64,000 nt of DNA from CAXBBB01 sp963841855 (GCA_963841855.1 CAWJEJ010000003.1:248001-312000); one strand, 5' to 3'; positions 43,843 to 51,980 are shown, numbered from the stretch's first letter. Numbers and translations: made by a program. Notes: generated by a model not told the origin, from the sequence alone.

Positions 43843-46332
43843 TCATTCCGGCTCTTGCAAGGCGGCCAGCAGCAGTGCCGCCACGTCATCGGCATCGTCG
43901 GCGGCAGCGAGCGCGTCAACTTGCTCCTCGTTTTGCACCAAGTGCGCGACGGCCGAGAGCTTACTCAGGTAGCGAGCCGATTCGATCGAACGGGGACACA
44001 GGAAGACGAGAACCACGTGGACCGGTCCGGACGACGCCGGGAGGTGCAACCCCGCCTGGCTCGTGCCGACGAGCAGCCGGGTGTGGGTGACCTGACTCGT
44101 GTGGGCGTGATAAAAGGCGACGCCCGGTCGCAATTCGACCGCATAATCGGTGCCTCCTGCGCGCAGCCGGTCGAGCATCGCGCTGGTCTCGACGTACCCC
44201 ATCTCGGCGAGCGGTTCGAGCAGCGCGCGCAGCATGGCCTCCTCGTCCGTGTCCGCCTCCAATCCGGTCTGCACCAGTTCGGGCGTGATGGCGCGGCTCA
44301 GCGCCCGCGCGCCCATCCCCGACGGCGGTCCGACGAGCGTGCGCAGCGGTACGTCGGCCGGATAGACGACGAGCAGCCCGGCTTCGTCGAAGCGTTTGGC
44401 GAGCACGCCGGGTAGTCGGTCGAGAGCTGGACGCCAGGCCAGCGAGCCTTCGCGCGAAGTCAAGAGGATGAGCAGGTCGCCGCTTTTGTAGAGGTCGTCC
44501 AGCGTCGTGACCGTATCGGTCCACGATTCCATTTGCTCGACCGTCAGCGCGACCTTGGGCTTAATGCGCAGACTCGTCGCCTCCAACTCGTCAGACGAGC
44601 GCTCGGCAGCGATCAGGATCAGCTCGGCCCCGGCTTGCTTGGTCAGGATCTTGACGGCGCGCATGGCCGCCCCGAAGCCGGTTTCGCGCGACAGGTAGGG
44701 CGGCACCAAAACGAGGATGCGCTGGACCGTCGCCAGCGGTTGAGCCAGACGGCAGACCCAGAGCATCTCGCGCGTCTCGCCCAACAGCTGATCAAGCACG
44801 CTGCCGAAGATGAACGCCCGTGCCGTGTTTTCACCGTTCCAGCCGATCAAAACCGTCGATATGCGCTCCTCCTTGGTCGCCCGGACGATGCCCGACGCCG
44901 GGTTGTGATCCAGCCGCGTCAGAGGCTTCATCTCGACGTCGGCGGCGGCGGCGTGCAAGACGGCCCTACTCAGCATCGCCTCGCCCTGCGCCACGCGTCC
45001 GTCCGAGCCTGGCCCGTCGCGCACGACGGTCATCGGATAGATCGGCACGGTCGACGACGGATCGTGGATCAGCAGCGCCAGATCGGTCAGTTCTTCGGCC
45101 GTTTCGGGATTGCTCAGCGCGACCAGAATGCGCTGCGGTGGCGCGTCGGTATGCGGGGCGCTCTCGGCTGCCAGCGCCATCCGCCGCCCCCACCGCTCGA
45201 CCACGAACGGACCGACCAGGCACGTCACCAGCATCATCACTACGACGCCGTTGACCATCTGCTCGTTGAACAGCCCGATCTCGAAGCCGATCAGCGTGAC
45301 GGCCAGCGTCGCCGCCGCCTGGGCCGAGGACAAGCCATAGATCGTCCACTGCTCGTCGAGCGAATAGCCATAGATCTTACCGACGATAGCGGCTGCGACA
45401 GCCTTGCCGCCCAGCACCAGACCGGAGAGCAGAATCGCCAGCGCCCACAGCGGAAGTTGGAGTAGCGCCTTTAAGTCGACCAGCATGCCGACCGACAGCA
45501 GAAAGAACGGTACGAACAGCGCCTCGCCGACGAACAAAATCCGCGTCATCATCGGCGACTGCTCGGGCACCAGCCGGTTGAGCGAGAGCCCGACGACGAA
45601 CGCGCCGATGATCGCCGCCAGACCTGCTTGCTCCGCTACGAACGCCGCGCCGAACACAACCGTTAGCAAGAACGCGAACTGCACGTCCGGCTGCTGCTTG
45701 ACCGTCCGGAAGAACCAGCGCCCCAGCAGCTGCACGCCCCACGTCGCCGCCAATGCGAACAGCGCGACGCGCGCCGCAAACCACATCCAGTCCGACGCCT
45801 CGGCCTTGCCCGCCGCTACCTGCGTCACGACGGCCAACAGCAGCAGGCTCACCAGATCCGTTACGACCGTCCCGCCCATCGTCATCACGACCGCAGGCGA
45901 TTTGTCCAGCTTCAGCCGCTGCGCGATGGGGTAGGCCAGCAGCGTGTGCGAGCCTACGATGGCTCCCAGAAGCAGCGTCGCCGACCAGCCAAAGCCGAGC
46001 AGCCCCAGTCCGGCGCCCAGCGCGAGCACGAACGGCAGCGTGAACGAGAACAGTCCAAAAGTGATGCTTCGCCCGCGCAGCCGGGTGAACTGATCGAAGT
46101 CGATGCTCAGTCCGGCCGTGAACATCAGATACAACAGCCCGACCGTGCCCAGCAGCTCGAACGTAGCGTCGCGCGCCAGCAACCCAATGGCGTTGGGCCC
46201 CACGATGGCACCGACGACGATCAGCCCCACCAGCCCCGGCATCCCGACGCGCTTGAAGAGCATCGGCGCCAGCAGCACGATTGACATCGTGAGAGCGAAA
46301 ATGAGGACCGGGTCCTCAATGGGAAGCATCAC
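43843..46332 (-). CDS. CPA2-type cation/proton antiporter fused to USP and EIIA-like domains
   Basis: The 829-residue protein has twelve or so helices in residues 5-390 (Kef/CPA2 style: GLLYLMFTAGLSIDFDQF, SHTLLAYPIAQRL, VGMLVDLKALLQL). A universal stress protein-like region follows at about 405-640 (RILVALSNPETAEEL, TVLIGWNGENTARAFIFGSVLDQLL). The C-terminal domain, about 675-825, resembles PTS EIIA type 2. The active-site histidine appears conserved as His742 in RPGVAFYHAHTSQ, where the family reads G-x-x-x-P-H-x. This layout couples ion transport to nucleotide or phosphotransfer signals. Substrate ion unknown. Confidence 0.88.
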   Translation of the reverse strand: MMLPIEDPVLIFALTMSIVLLAPMLFKRVGMPGLVGLIVVGAIVGPNAIGLLARDATFELLGTVGLLYLMFTAGLSIDFDQFTRLRGRSITFGLFSFTLPFVLALGAGLGLLGFGWSATLLLGAIVGSHTLLAYPIAQRLKLDKSPAVVMTMGGTVVTDLVSLLLLAVVTQVAAGKAEASDWMWFAARVALFALAATWGVQLLGRWFFRTVKQQPDVQFAFLLTVVFGAAFVAEQAGLAAIIGAFVVGLSLNRLVPEQSPMMTRILFVGEALFVPFFLLSVGMLVDLKALLQLPLWALAILLSGLVLGGKAVAAAIVGKIYGYSLDEQWTIYGLSSAQAAATLAVTLIGFEIGLFNEQMVNGVVVMMLVTCLVGPFVVERWGRRMALAAESAPHTDAPPQRILVALSNPETAEELTDLALLIHDPSSTVPIYPMTVVRDGPGSDGRVAQGEAMLSRAVLHAAAADVEMKPLTRLDHNPASGIVRATKEERISTVLIGWNGENTARAFIFGSVLDQLLGETREMLWVCRLAQPLATVQRILVLVPPYLSRETGFGAAMRAVKILTKQAGAELILIAAERSSDELEATSLRIKPKVALTVEQMESWTDTVTTLDDLYKSGDLLILLTSREGSLAWRPALDRLPGVLAKRFDEAGLLVVYPADVPLRTLVGPPSGMGARALSRAITPELVQTGLEADTDEEAMLRALLEPLAEMGYVETSAMLDRLRAGGTDYAVELRPGVAFYHAHTSQVTHTRLLVGTSQAGLHLPASSGPVHVVLVFLCPRSIESARYLSKLSAVAHLVQNEEQVDALAAADDADDVAALLLAALQEPE

Positions 46333-46577
46333 GCGGATGGGGCGAAAGCAGCGAATAGAGTGGCGAAACTGCTGAAAAACTACGCTATGAGCCAGCGGCG
46401 GACCGTCCGTTTTCCGCCATGTCTCGATTTGTCAGTACGTTGGAACAGCATGTTCAAACCCGTGTTCGCCCCGACGCGAGCAGGCCCGTTCGGATGCTCG
46501 CTTCCACGCTACGTCGCGCGTCTTACTGGGCGGCGCGCCACGTTTTTCTCTCTGCCCTTACCACGGAGGTGATCCTA
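46333..46577. promoter_or_regulatory. Upstream region of the 13-codon gene, with a GAACA dyad
   Basis: No gene is supported in this 245-base stretch. It holds a perfect 13-base dyad GAACA-GCA-TGTTC at 46443-46455, extended by TT and AA on the outside. A matching Shine-Dalgarno GGAGGTGATCC at 46566-46576 ends it. The dyad may be an operator for the downstream small gene. Confidence 0.45.
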
Positions 46578-46619
46578 TGTCTGACATGCAGAAAGGAGCC
46601 TTTGGCTTCGGCTGCTAGC
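46578..46619 (+). CDS. 13-residue peptide gene with perfect Shine-Dalgarno
   Basis: ATG at 46578 to TAG at 46617-46619 encodes MSDMQKGAFGFGC. It is preceded at the ideal 7-base distance by GGAGGTGATCC (46566-46576). This complements the 3' end of 16S rRNA over 11 bases, far stronger than anything I saw before the other genes here. Directly after the stop come two hairpins, the second being a strong terminator. The peptide ends in Cys and has three Gly and two Phe. It could be a leader peptide, a signalling or modified peptide, or a ribosome-binding decoy. No function is known to me. Confidence 0.6.
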
Positions 46620-46623
46620 ACCA

Positions 46624-46683
46624 GCCTTGTCGGCTCCCCGACAGCTAGGACCTCGCCGCACCTTGTCGGCGAGGTCCTTTTTG
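46624..46683 (+). terminator. Attenuator-like hairpins and terminator after the 13-codon gene
   Basis: Hairpin 1 (46624-46647) pairs AGC and TGTCGG with CCGACA and GCT around a 4-base loop and a 2-base bulge. The terminator (46649-46683) pairs GGACCTCGCCG with CGGCGAGGTCC, 11 bp perfect, then TTTTT. A third pairing, CTCCCCGACAG (46635-46645) with TTGTCGGCGAG (46664-46674), fits 10 of 11 positions and excludes both others. Confidence 0.75.
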
Positions 46684-46708
46684 CGTTTGCCCGTTTCGCA
46701 TCGGTCCG

Positions 46709-47314
46709 CTACGAGAAGAGGTCAGGCACCGGAGGCCGCTCGCGCTCCAGCAGCCGACGCTTCCGCTCGACGCCCCAGCGGTAGCCCCGCATCTCGCCGC
46801 TCGCCCCGACGACGCGGTGGCACGGTACGACGACCGCAACTGGGTTGGCCGCGCACGCTCCAGCAACCGCCTGCGAAGCGCCGACCTCTCGGCCCAGTGA
46901 AACCGCCAGCGCGCCGTACGTCGTCGTTTCACCCCAGGCCAGCATGCGCAGCCGCTTCCATACTTCGCGCTGAAACGGGGTCCCGCCAACCTCAAGCGGA
47001 ATCGCGCGCAGTTTCTCGTCGGCCAGGTCGCGCAGTTCGTAATCAACGCTCAGCGCCCACGCCACATCACCGACCCATCCGAGCAGCGGGTGGCCTGCCA
47101 CAGTGGGCAACGCGCCGAGCGATGCGCCCCACGCCTGCGCTTCGATATCGGAGTCGAGCAGCGCGAGCGCGCTCAAGCCCGCATGGCTCCCGGATCCGGC
47201 GACGACGCCCATCGGGGTTGCCTCAACAGCAAAACGCAGACCCCCGGAGCGATCCGAAGAGCCTGCGTTTTGGAAAGGCGGGGAGTTGTGCGCCGGACTA
47301 CCGTGAGTTGTCAT
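46709..47314 (-). CDS. ogt: Methylated-DNA--protein-cysteine methyltransferase
   Basis: The 201-residue suicide repair protein takes alkyl groups from O6-alkylguanine onto its own cysteine in VVPCHRVVGASG. The helix-turn-helix part and arginine finger region GTPFQREVWKRLRMLAWGETTTYGALA precede it, and the tail GYRWGVERKRRLLERE follows. An N-terminal ribonuclease-like domain fills the first 95 residues. It differs from Ada in lacking an AraC domain. The ATG at 47314 is used; a TTG four codons upstream is possible. It converges with the 13-codon gene's terminator, 25 bases away. Confidence 0.94.
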   Translation of the reverse strand: MTTHGSPAHNSPPFQNAGSSDRSGGLRFAVEATPMGVVAGSGSHAGLSALALLDSDIEAQAWGASLGALPTVAGHPLLGWVGDVAWALSVDYELRDLADEKLRAIPLEVGGTPFQREVWKRLRMLAWGETTTYGALAVSLGREVGASQAVAGACAANPVAVVVPCHRVVGASGEMRGYRWGVERKRRLLERERPPVPDLFS

Positions 47315-47387
47315 GAGACGTCCCAACGGCTCCTACGTCGCCCGGTTCACCCTCTCGACCCGCCTTAGTCGGGGATCCAAAGAGGGA

Positions 47388-47759
47388 TCAGAAGTCGCGC
47401 CAGCAGTTCCACGTCCAGGGGCCGTTGCGGTGCTTGACGACTTCGCAGAACCAGCCTGGCTCATCAGCGGCTCCTTCGAGAACAGCGACCGTGTTGATCT
47501 TCTCGAGAATGGACTCGGGGATGGTGTTCACTTCGTCAGACAGGCCAGCGAGTTGCTCGGCACTGGCGGGCTCCCAGCCCGAATCCATGCGGTAGAAATC
47601 GACGGTCTTTCCGCTCGGCGAGATGACGCTCAATGCGGGCGTGTCGATGCTCGCTGCTTCGCTACCGAGATCGCTGGGCGAGGTGCCGATGAATGAACTG
47701 GCGCCCGCAAGAAACGGCAGGACCAGCAGAAGGGTGAAGAGGCGATACGTGTGCTTCAT
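47388..47759 (-). CDS. Small secreted protein, unknown function
   Basis: The 123-residue protein has a signal peptide (MKHTYRLFTLLLVLPFLAGASS) and a short mature chain. Its C-terminus carries two cysteines in an aromatic setting, WFCEVVKHRNGPWTWNCWRDF-like in order, likely to form a disulfide. Nothing else is recognised. It lies just downstream of the NarL/NarX genes on the same strand, and a dyad (47863-47884) shared with that operon's promoter region sits about 100 bases before its ATG, so it may be a target of that system. Confidence 0.6.
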   Translation of the reverse strand: MKHTYRLFTLLLVLPFLAGASSFIGTSPSDLGSEAASIDTPALSVISPSGKTVDFYRMDSGWEPASAEQLAGLSDEVNTIPESILEKINTVAVLEGAADEPGWFCEVVKHRNGPWTWNCWRDF

Positions 47760-47862
47760 GGAGCGAGCGTGGGTGAGGAGAAGTGGATGAGAGATTGTGT
47801 TTCCAACCTACCTCATCCGCTTTGCGCACCACAAGGACGATTCTCCCTAAACGCCTGGACAA

Positions 47863-47884
47863 ATGTCCCGACTTTCCAGGACAT
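47863..47884. promoter_or_regulatory. ATGTCC-N10-GGACAT dyad before the small secreted gene
   Basis: A perfect 6-bp dyad with inner bases CGACTTTCCA lies 104 bases upstream of the ATG of the secreted-protein gene. A close relative lies at 49777-49797 before the NarX-type kinase gene (see findings). Confidence 0.45.
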
Positions 47885-47915
47885 TCTTCCTTTTGCGCTG
47901 GGAGAAGCTGCTGGA

Positions 47916-48527
47916 TCACGGATCCACGAGATTATTGCGCCACGCCCAGGCGATCGCCTCTCGCGACGTAGCGACACCCACCTTCTCGTACACCGACGTC
48001 AGCGTATTACGCACCGTCGACACCGCCACGCTCAGCTGGTCGGCGATTTTGTCGTTGGTCAGCCCGTTGCCCAGCAGACGCAGTACATCGCGCTCGCGCT
48101 CGGTCAGCGCGTGGAGAGGAGATTCCAATGGGTGTCTCACCAGCCAGATCGGCATTCCCTGCGCGACCTGCCGCACGGCTTCGACGATGAGAGCGGGCGG
48201 GCGGTCCTTGGTGACGAATCCGAGCGCACCACCGTGTAGAAACCGCTCGACGTAGGCCGGATCGTCGTGGGCGGACAGGCCCAAAATGCGCGTCGTGAGG
48301 CCGCGCTCGCGTACGGCGGTGACGACTTCTGGGCCGGACATTCCGGGCATCTGGATGTCGAGCACCAGCACGTCAGGCAGCAGACGCTCGGCCAGATCCA
48401 GGGCTTCCTGACCGTTCGACGCCTCACCCACTACCTGGAGAGTCGTGTCCTCTTCTACGAGCTGGCGCAGACCACCACGAAAGACGGCGTGATCGTCGGC
48501 CAAAACGATGCGGTAGGGAGCGCTCAT
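47916..48527 (-). CDS. NarL/LuxR-family response regulator
   Basis: The 203-residue regulator has a receiver domain (acidic pair Asp11-Asp12 in LADDHAVFRGGL, phospho-acceptor Asp57 in VLVLDIQMPGMSGPE, Lys in FVTKD). A LuxR-type helix-turn-helix follows, at about 138-200 (LTERERDVLRLLGNGLTNDKIA, STVRNTLTSVYEKVGV). Its start overlaps the stop of the kinase gene by 4 bases (ATGA), which fixes the start and shows the two are made together. Confidence 0.94.
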   Translation of the reverse strand: MSAPYRIVLADDHAVFRGGLRQLVEEDTTLQVVGEASNGQEALDLAERLLPDVLVLDIQMPGMSGPEVVTAVRERGLTTRILGLSAHDDPAYVERFLHGGALGFVTKDRPPALIVEAVRQVAQGMPIWLVRHPLESPLHALTERERDVLRLLGNGLTNDKIADQLSVAVSTVRNTLTSVYEKVGVATSREAIAWAWRNNLVDP

Positions 48528-49681
48528 AGTGTCGTGTGGAGAAGGTTAGTTTCGAGTAGAGAGTCGGGGACGAGAAGGGGCATCCAGATGGTCAGACGGG
48601 TGCCCTGCCCAAGCTCCGACCAGACGAACAGTTCGCCGCCCAGAATCTCGGCGCGCTCCCGTTGTCCGAGCAGACCATAGTGTCCGATCTCAGCCAGGTC
48701 TTCCAATCGGCGGGGTAGTGCAAATCCCACTCCGTCGTCTTCGATGACCAGAGAGATCCCAGCGGCAGCGTTCACGTCTTCCTTGCTCAACGAGACGCGC
48801 ACGTGACTGGCCTGGCTGTGGCGAGCCACGTTGCTCAGCGCTTCCTGCGTCATGCGGAAGAGCGCGGTGGTTTGCTGCTCGGGAATGTCGCTATGCTCGC
48901 CAGAGAACAGATCGGGGTCGACGGTGAGATCGACAGACATCGCGCTGCTTTTTCTGTGACGTTCGGCGAGTGTGCGCAAGGCCTCTCCGAGCCCGTATCC
49001 GCTCAGCAGCGGGGAGCGCAGCGTATCGGTCAACCCTCGCAGTTCAGAGGCGACTTCCCCGACCGTTGCATCGTGTTTCTCCGGACTCTGGTTGACTAGA
49101 GCCAGATTCATTCGGAGCGCATAGAGCGTCTGAAGTGGCCCGTCGTGAAGATCTCGGGCCAGCCGCTTGCGTTCGTCCTCTCGGCTCTGCTCTATGTATC
49201 GGCGCGTCAAAAGTGTGCGCTTTCTGTCTTTCAGCGCCTCCCTCTCAGACCTTCGGCTTCTCATCAGCTGCACAAACAGAAACACGATCAGAGGGATCGA
49301 TATGAATATCAGTGATATTATATACTTGGAGTAATCTATATATAATCTCATATTGGATTCGTTCAATCCAAATCCTGCACGGAATGAGTTGACTTCGGGT
49401 TCATCGAAAGAAGCAAACGCACTGTTCAGGTTTCTGAACAGCCAATAGTCCATCTCAAGCGAATCGGCCTGCGCGTAGAGGCGCACTGTCTCTCCTCTCT
49501 CGAAATCGTACGACACAACCAGGCTGTCTCCCCAACTCGTCTGGCCTTTGCGCCTCGGCAGCAGGTCGGAGGAATCTGCGGCAGCGCTCTGCTGCATGGC
49601 ATAGCTCGCTTCGACACAGCAGCTGCTGGCGATCAGGAGGAGGGTGAGGTAACGCGCGAGCACGGAGCGGTATAAAGGCAC
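48524..49681 (-). CDS. NarX/DesK-type sensor histidine kinase
   Basis: The 385-residue kinase has an N-terminal signal or membrane helix, an extracytoplasmic region of about 90 residues, one TM helix (about 118-139, SKYIISLIFISIPLIVFLFVQLM) and a HisKA_3 domain with phospho-acceptor His179 in RLARDLHDGPLQTLYAL. The HATPase domain is recognisable from QEALSNVARHSQASHV and IEDDGVGFALP. The TM region DNA (49310-49370) is notably AT-rich compared with its surroundings. It pairs with the overlapping NarL-type regulator. The signal sensed is unknown. Confidence 0.92.
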   Translation of the reverse strand: MPLYRSVLARYLTLLLIASSCCVEASYAMQQSAAADSSDLLPRRKGQTSWGDSLVVSYDFERGETVRLYAQADSLEMDYWLFRNLNSAFASFDEPEVNSFRAGFGLNESNMRLYIDYSKYIISLIFISIPLIVFLFVQLMRSRRSEREALKDRKRTLLTRRYIEQSREDERKRLARDLHDGPLQTLYALRMNLALVNQSPEKHDATVGEVASELRGLTDTLRSPLLSGYGLGEALRTLAERHRKSSAMSVDLTVDPDLFSGEHSDIPEQQTTALFRMTQEALSNVARHSQASHVRVSLSKEDVNAAAGISLVIEDDGVGFALPRRLEDLAEIGHYGLLGQRERAEILGGELFVWSELGQGTRLTIWMPLLVPDSLLETNLLHTTL

Positions 49682-49776
49682 TGGAGGAGCGAGTCCAAAA
49701 CTAGGGACACGCCGCGCAGCCTAGACAGGAGGTCCGTACCGAGTTTGAAGCCGGAGCTGCAAACGAAGTAACGAAC

Positions 49777-49797
49777 GCTCCCGGAAGTTCGGGACAT
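49777..49797. promoter_or_regulatory. Dyad-like site before the NarX-type kinase gene
   Basis: On the minus strand the site reads ATGTCCCGA then ACTTCC and GGGA. It shares 16 of 21 positions with the dyad at 47863-47884 and lies 96 bases upstream of the kinase ATG. It also lies 145 bases before the divergent PQQ-like gene. Confidence 0.35.
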
Positions 49798-49941
49798 GAC
49801 GGTACCGCGGTAGGGAGGAAGATCCTCTTCGCTAACCGGTCCACACTCGTAACCTGGAGACAGCAGTAGACACGCACCCTCACTACTCACTGGGTTGGTT
49901 TTCTCGCTCGTTTTTGCCCCTTGAAGTTCGCCGATGCGCTC

Positions 49942-51072
49942 ATGCCATCTCCCCTCCAACCAGTCCGATTCTCCTCCCGAACGCTGCAGCGCGTAGGCGC
50001 TCTCGCCCCTCCGCTCGCTCGGACGGCGACCATTTCGGCGGATGGACACGACCTGGTCACCTCGCCGACGGCTCCTCTGGTAACGGGTGGGCTTCTACTT
50101 CAGGGGAGCGACGCAGCCGTGGTTGCGGGTGATCCTGTGACGGGAAAGCGGCACTGGCGCGCAGAACGGTGCTCTCGAGCGGCGCAGCAAACCGAACGTC
50201 TCACAGTAGACGAGGAGCGAGGCGCGCTCTACACAGCTAGCGAGGGGACGCACTGCCTGCACGCGTTGTCGCTCGGCGACGGAGAAACACGGTGGACCAC
50301 CCGGCTGCCAGAAGGTCATTGCTTCGCCGCACACAACCGCTTCGCGCAAACGGACCAGTTGCTCTATGCCGCCGTAGAACGCACACGACCCTACCGCCAA
50401 TCTGCCCTGCTCGTGCTCGACAAGGCAAATGGCGCGCGCGTCCGCAGCGCGGCCGTGACGGCTTCGGCCCAAGATCTGCAGTTGGGCGGAGGTCACCTGC
50501 TCGTACTCGAATCTCTGACCGATCTGCGACCCGGATACGGATCAACCGTACTGGTTGCCCGCGACCCTACCACGCTGGTCACACGCTGGCGCGCCGTCAT
50601 CAGCGGGTGTGGAACAGCGCACAGAGGTCACATCGTGACGCTTGGCGATTCGGCCTGGACGGGCAGCACCACTGGCGTCGGGTTTATCACCTGCATCGAC
50701 CTGACCAGTGGCAAGCAGCGGTGGCGCGCCGACGGGATGCGCGGTGGCGGCATGACCCTCACGGACGACGACCGACCGCTGTTGATTTCGCAGCAGCAGA
50801 CCCACATCATCGCTCTTGACGCGCAGTCTGGAGAAAGCGTGTGGCGAGTCGATCTTGGATGCGCCGAGGCGGGGTCTCTTTGCTATGCGAGCGGTATCGT
50901 CTATCACAGCCGAGGCTCCTGGCTCTACGCACTGGACGCCGCTACGGGACGACCCCTTGCGGTGACCGAATCAGAGAGCGGATCTGGGCTCTCCGTTTGG
51001 TCGAATGGCGAGCAGGTGTGCTGGTCGACCGAAAAGGGCGTCCAAATCTACCAGCCAGCACCTCACGACTGA
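49942..51072 (+). CDS. PQQ-like beta-propeller protein, probably cytoplasmic
   Basis: The 376-residue protein has PQQ-binding-like blades: GDPVTGKRHWRAERC, SLGDGETRWTTRLPEG, DLTSGKQRWRADGM, DAQSGESVWRVDLG and DAATGRPLAV, each a D-x-x-x-G-x-x-x-W pattern. Most such proteins are secreted, but no signal peptide is seen from either the ATG at 49942 or the TTG at 49921. It is divergent from the NarX-type kinase gene and could be controlled by that system. No catalytic residues are assignable. Confidence 0.75.
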   Translation: MPSPLQPVRFSSRTLQRVGALAPPLARTATISADGHDLVTSPTAPLVTGGLLLQGSDAAVVAGDPVTGKRHWRAERCSRAAQQTERLTVDEERGALYTASEGTHCLHALSLGDGETRWTTRLPEGHCFAAHNRFAQTDQLLYAAVERTRPYRQSALLVLDKANGARVRSAAVTASAQDLQLGGGHLLVLESLTDLRPGYGSTVLVARDPTTLVTRWRAVISGCGTAHRGHIVTLGDSAWTGSTTGVGFITCIDLTSGKQRWRADGMRGGGMTLTDDDRPLLISQQQTHIIALDAQSGESVWRVDLGCAEAGSLCYASGIVYHSRGSWLYALDAATGRPLAVTESESGSGLSVWSNGEQVCWSTEKGVQIYQPAPHD

Positions 51073-51086
51073 CGCGATTTACCGGC

Positions 51087-51305
51087 TCACTTGTAGCGGT
51101 AGACGATGCGACCCTTGGTCAGGTCATAGGGCGACATTTCGACGTCGACGCGGTCACCGGGGAGGATGCGGATAAAGAACTTGCGCATCTTGCCCGAGAG
51201 CAGGCCGAGGATGGTGTGTCCGTTGTCGAGTTCGACGCGGAATTGAGCGTTGGGAAGGGCCTCGGTGACGGTGCCCTCCTGCTTGATCGGCTGTTGTTTG
51301 GCCAT
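51087..51305 (-). CDS. infA: Translation initiation factor IF-1
   Basis: The 72-residue OB-fold protein binds the ribosomal A site during initiation. MAKQQPIKQEGTVTEALPNAQF, RVELDNGHTILGLLSGKMRK and RILPGDRVDVEMSPYDLTKGRIVYRYK match the family along its whole length. In many genomes infA sits in a ribosomal protein cluster; here it is alone, converging with the PQQ-like gene (14 bases apart), as in some Bacteroidota. Confidence 0.97.
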   Translation of the reverse strand: MAKQQPIKQEGTVTEALPNAQFRVELDNGHTILGLLSGKMRKFFIRILPGDRVDVEMSPYDLTKGRIVYRYK

Positions 51306-51424
51306 AGCAGAGTTGCGCTGAGCGCGTTTTGGTAGTGCGGAATCACGGTGTCCCGCAGCGTCGGGAGGGCCGTGGGAGCGTATGAATACGCCTGGATCTC
51401 GCGCTGGGGTCCGGAGCTGACTGT

Positions 51425-51898
51425 TCAGCTTTTCTCCAGTGCATTCAGAGCGGCGCGCACGTCATTGGGTTCGACTTCTCGGCCCGCATTGTCGGTCACG
51501 AATGCGAGCCGAACGCGTGCCGACGTGTGCGCCTTTACCAAACGTACGGGCGGCCCATCGGGTGATGCGGCGTGCTGATCGCCCCACTCCATCAGCGCTG
51601 CTAGAACGGGCACCAGATCGGCCCCTTTCTTGGTTAGCACGTACTCGTCGCGCGGGCGCTGGCCCTGATCGACGTACGGTTTAGTCGCGAAGATGCCGCT
51701 CGTCACGAGTTGGCCAAGCCGCTTGCTGAGGACGGAGCGCGACACGCCCAGACGCTGCTCGAACTCGCCAAATCGACGGGCGCCGAAGAATGCTTCGCGA
51801 ACGACGAGCAGCAACCATCGGTCGGCGAGCAGGTCGAGCGCTCGGGCGACGGAGCAACGTTCGCGCGCTAGATCGAGATCGGAAAACGGATTGGACAT
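51425..51898 (-). CDS. HxlR-family transcriptional regulator
   Basis: The 157-residue winged-helix protein shows the family start C-S-V-A-R-A-L-D-L-L-A-D-R-W, then RRFGEFEQRLGVSRSVLSKRLGQL and the wing DEYVLTKKGADLVPVLAAL. The cysteine in the first motif is the residue that senses electrophiles or oxidants in several members. It is divergent from the alpha/beta hydrolase gene across 95 bases that hold a twin repeat. The ATG at 51898 places the cysteine at about residue 15, as usual. Confidence 0.93.
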   Translation of the reverse strand: MSNPFSDLDLARERCSVARALDLLADRWLLLVVREAFFGARRFGEFEQRLGVSRSVLSKRLGQLVTSGIFATKPYVDQGQRPRDEYVLTKKGADLVPVLAALMEWGDQHAASPDGPPVRLVKAHTSARVRLAFVTDNAGREVEPNDVRAALNALEKS

Positions 51899-51928
51899 GG
51901 AGCGTGGAATGAAGCAGGCGCGGCCTGT

Positions 51929-51980
51929 GTTTCGATTTAAAACCCAACTACACCGGCTGAGTTTTGATTGAGAACCCAAC
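51929..51980. promoter_or_regulatory. Twin operator between HxlR and hydrolase genes
   Basis: Two 20-base copies begin at 51929 and 51961, exactly 32 bases apart, with consensus GTTTYGATTKARAACCCAAC (17 of 20 identical). The front half of each is itself dyadic, GTTT-N7-AAAC or GTTT-N7-GAAC. The spacing of about three helix turns suits two dimers. Confidence 0.6.

Noticed and set aside
46566..46576. Fragment of a 16S rRNA gene (reverse complement of its 3' end)
   Set aside because: Only 11 bases match and spacing to an ATG is ideal, so a ribosome-binding site is the simpler reading.
46419..46784. 121-codon plus-strand frame overlapping the 13-codon gene and ogt
   Set aside because: It has no family resemblance, overlaps ogt antisense and would run through the terminator.
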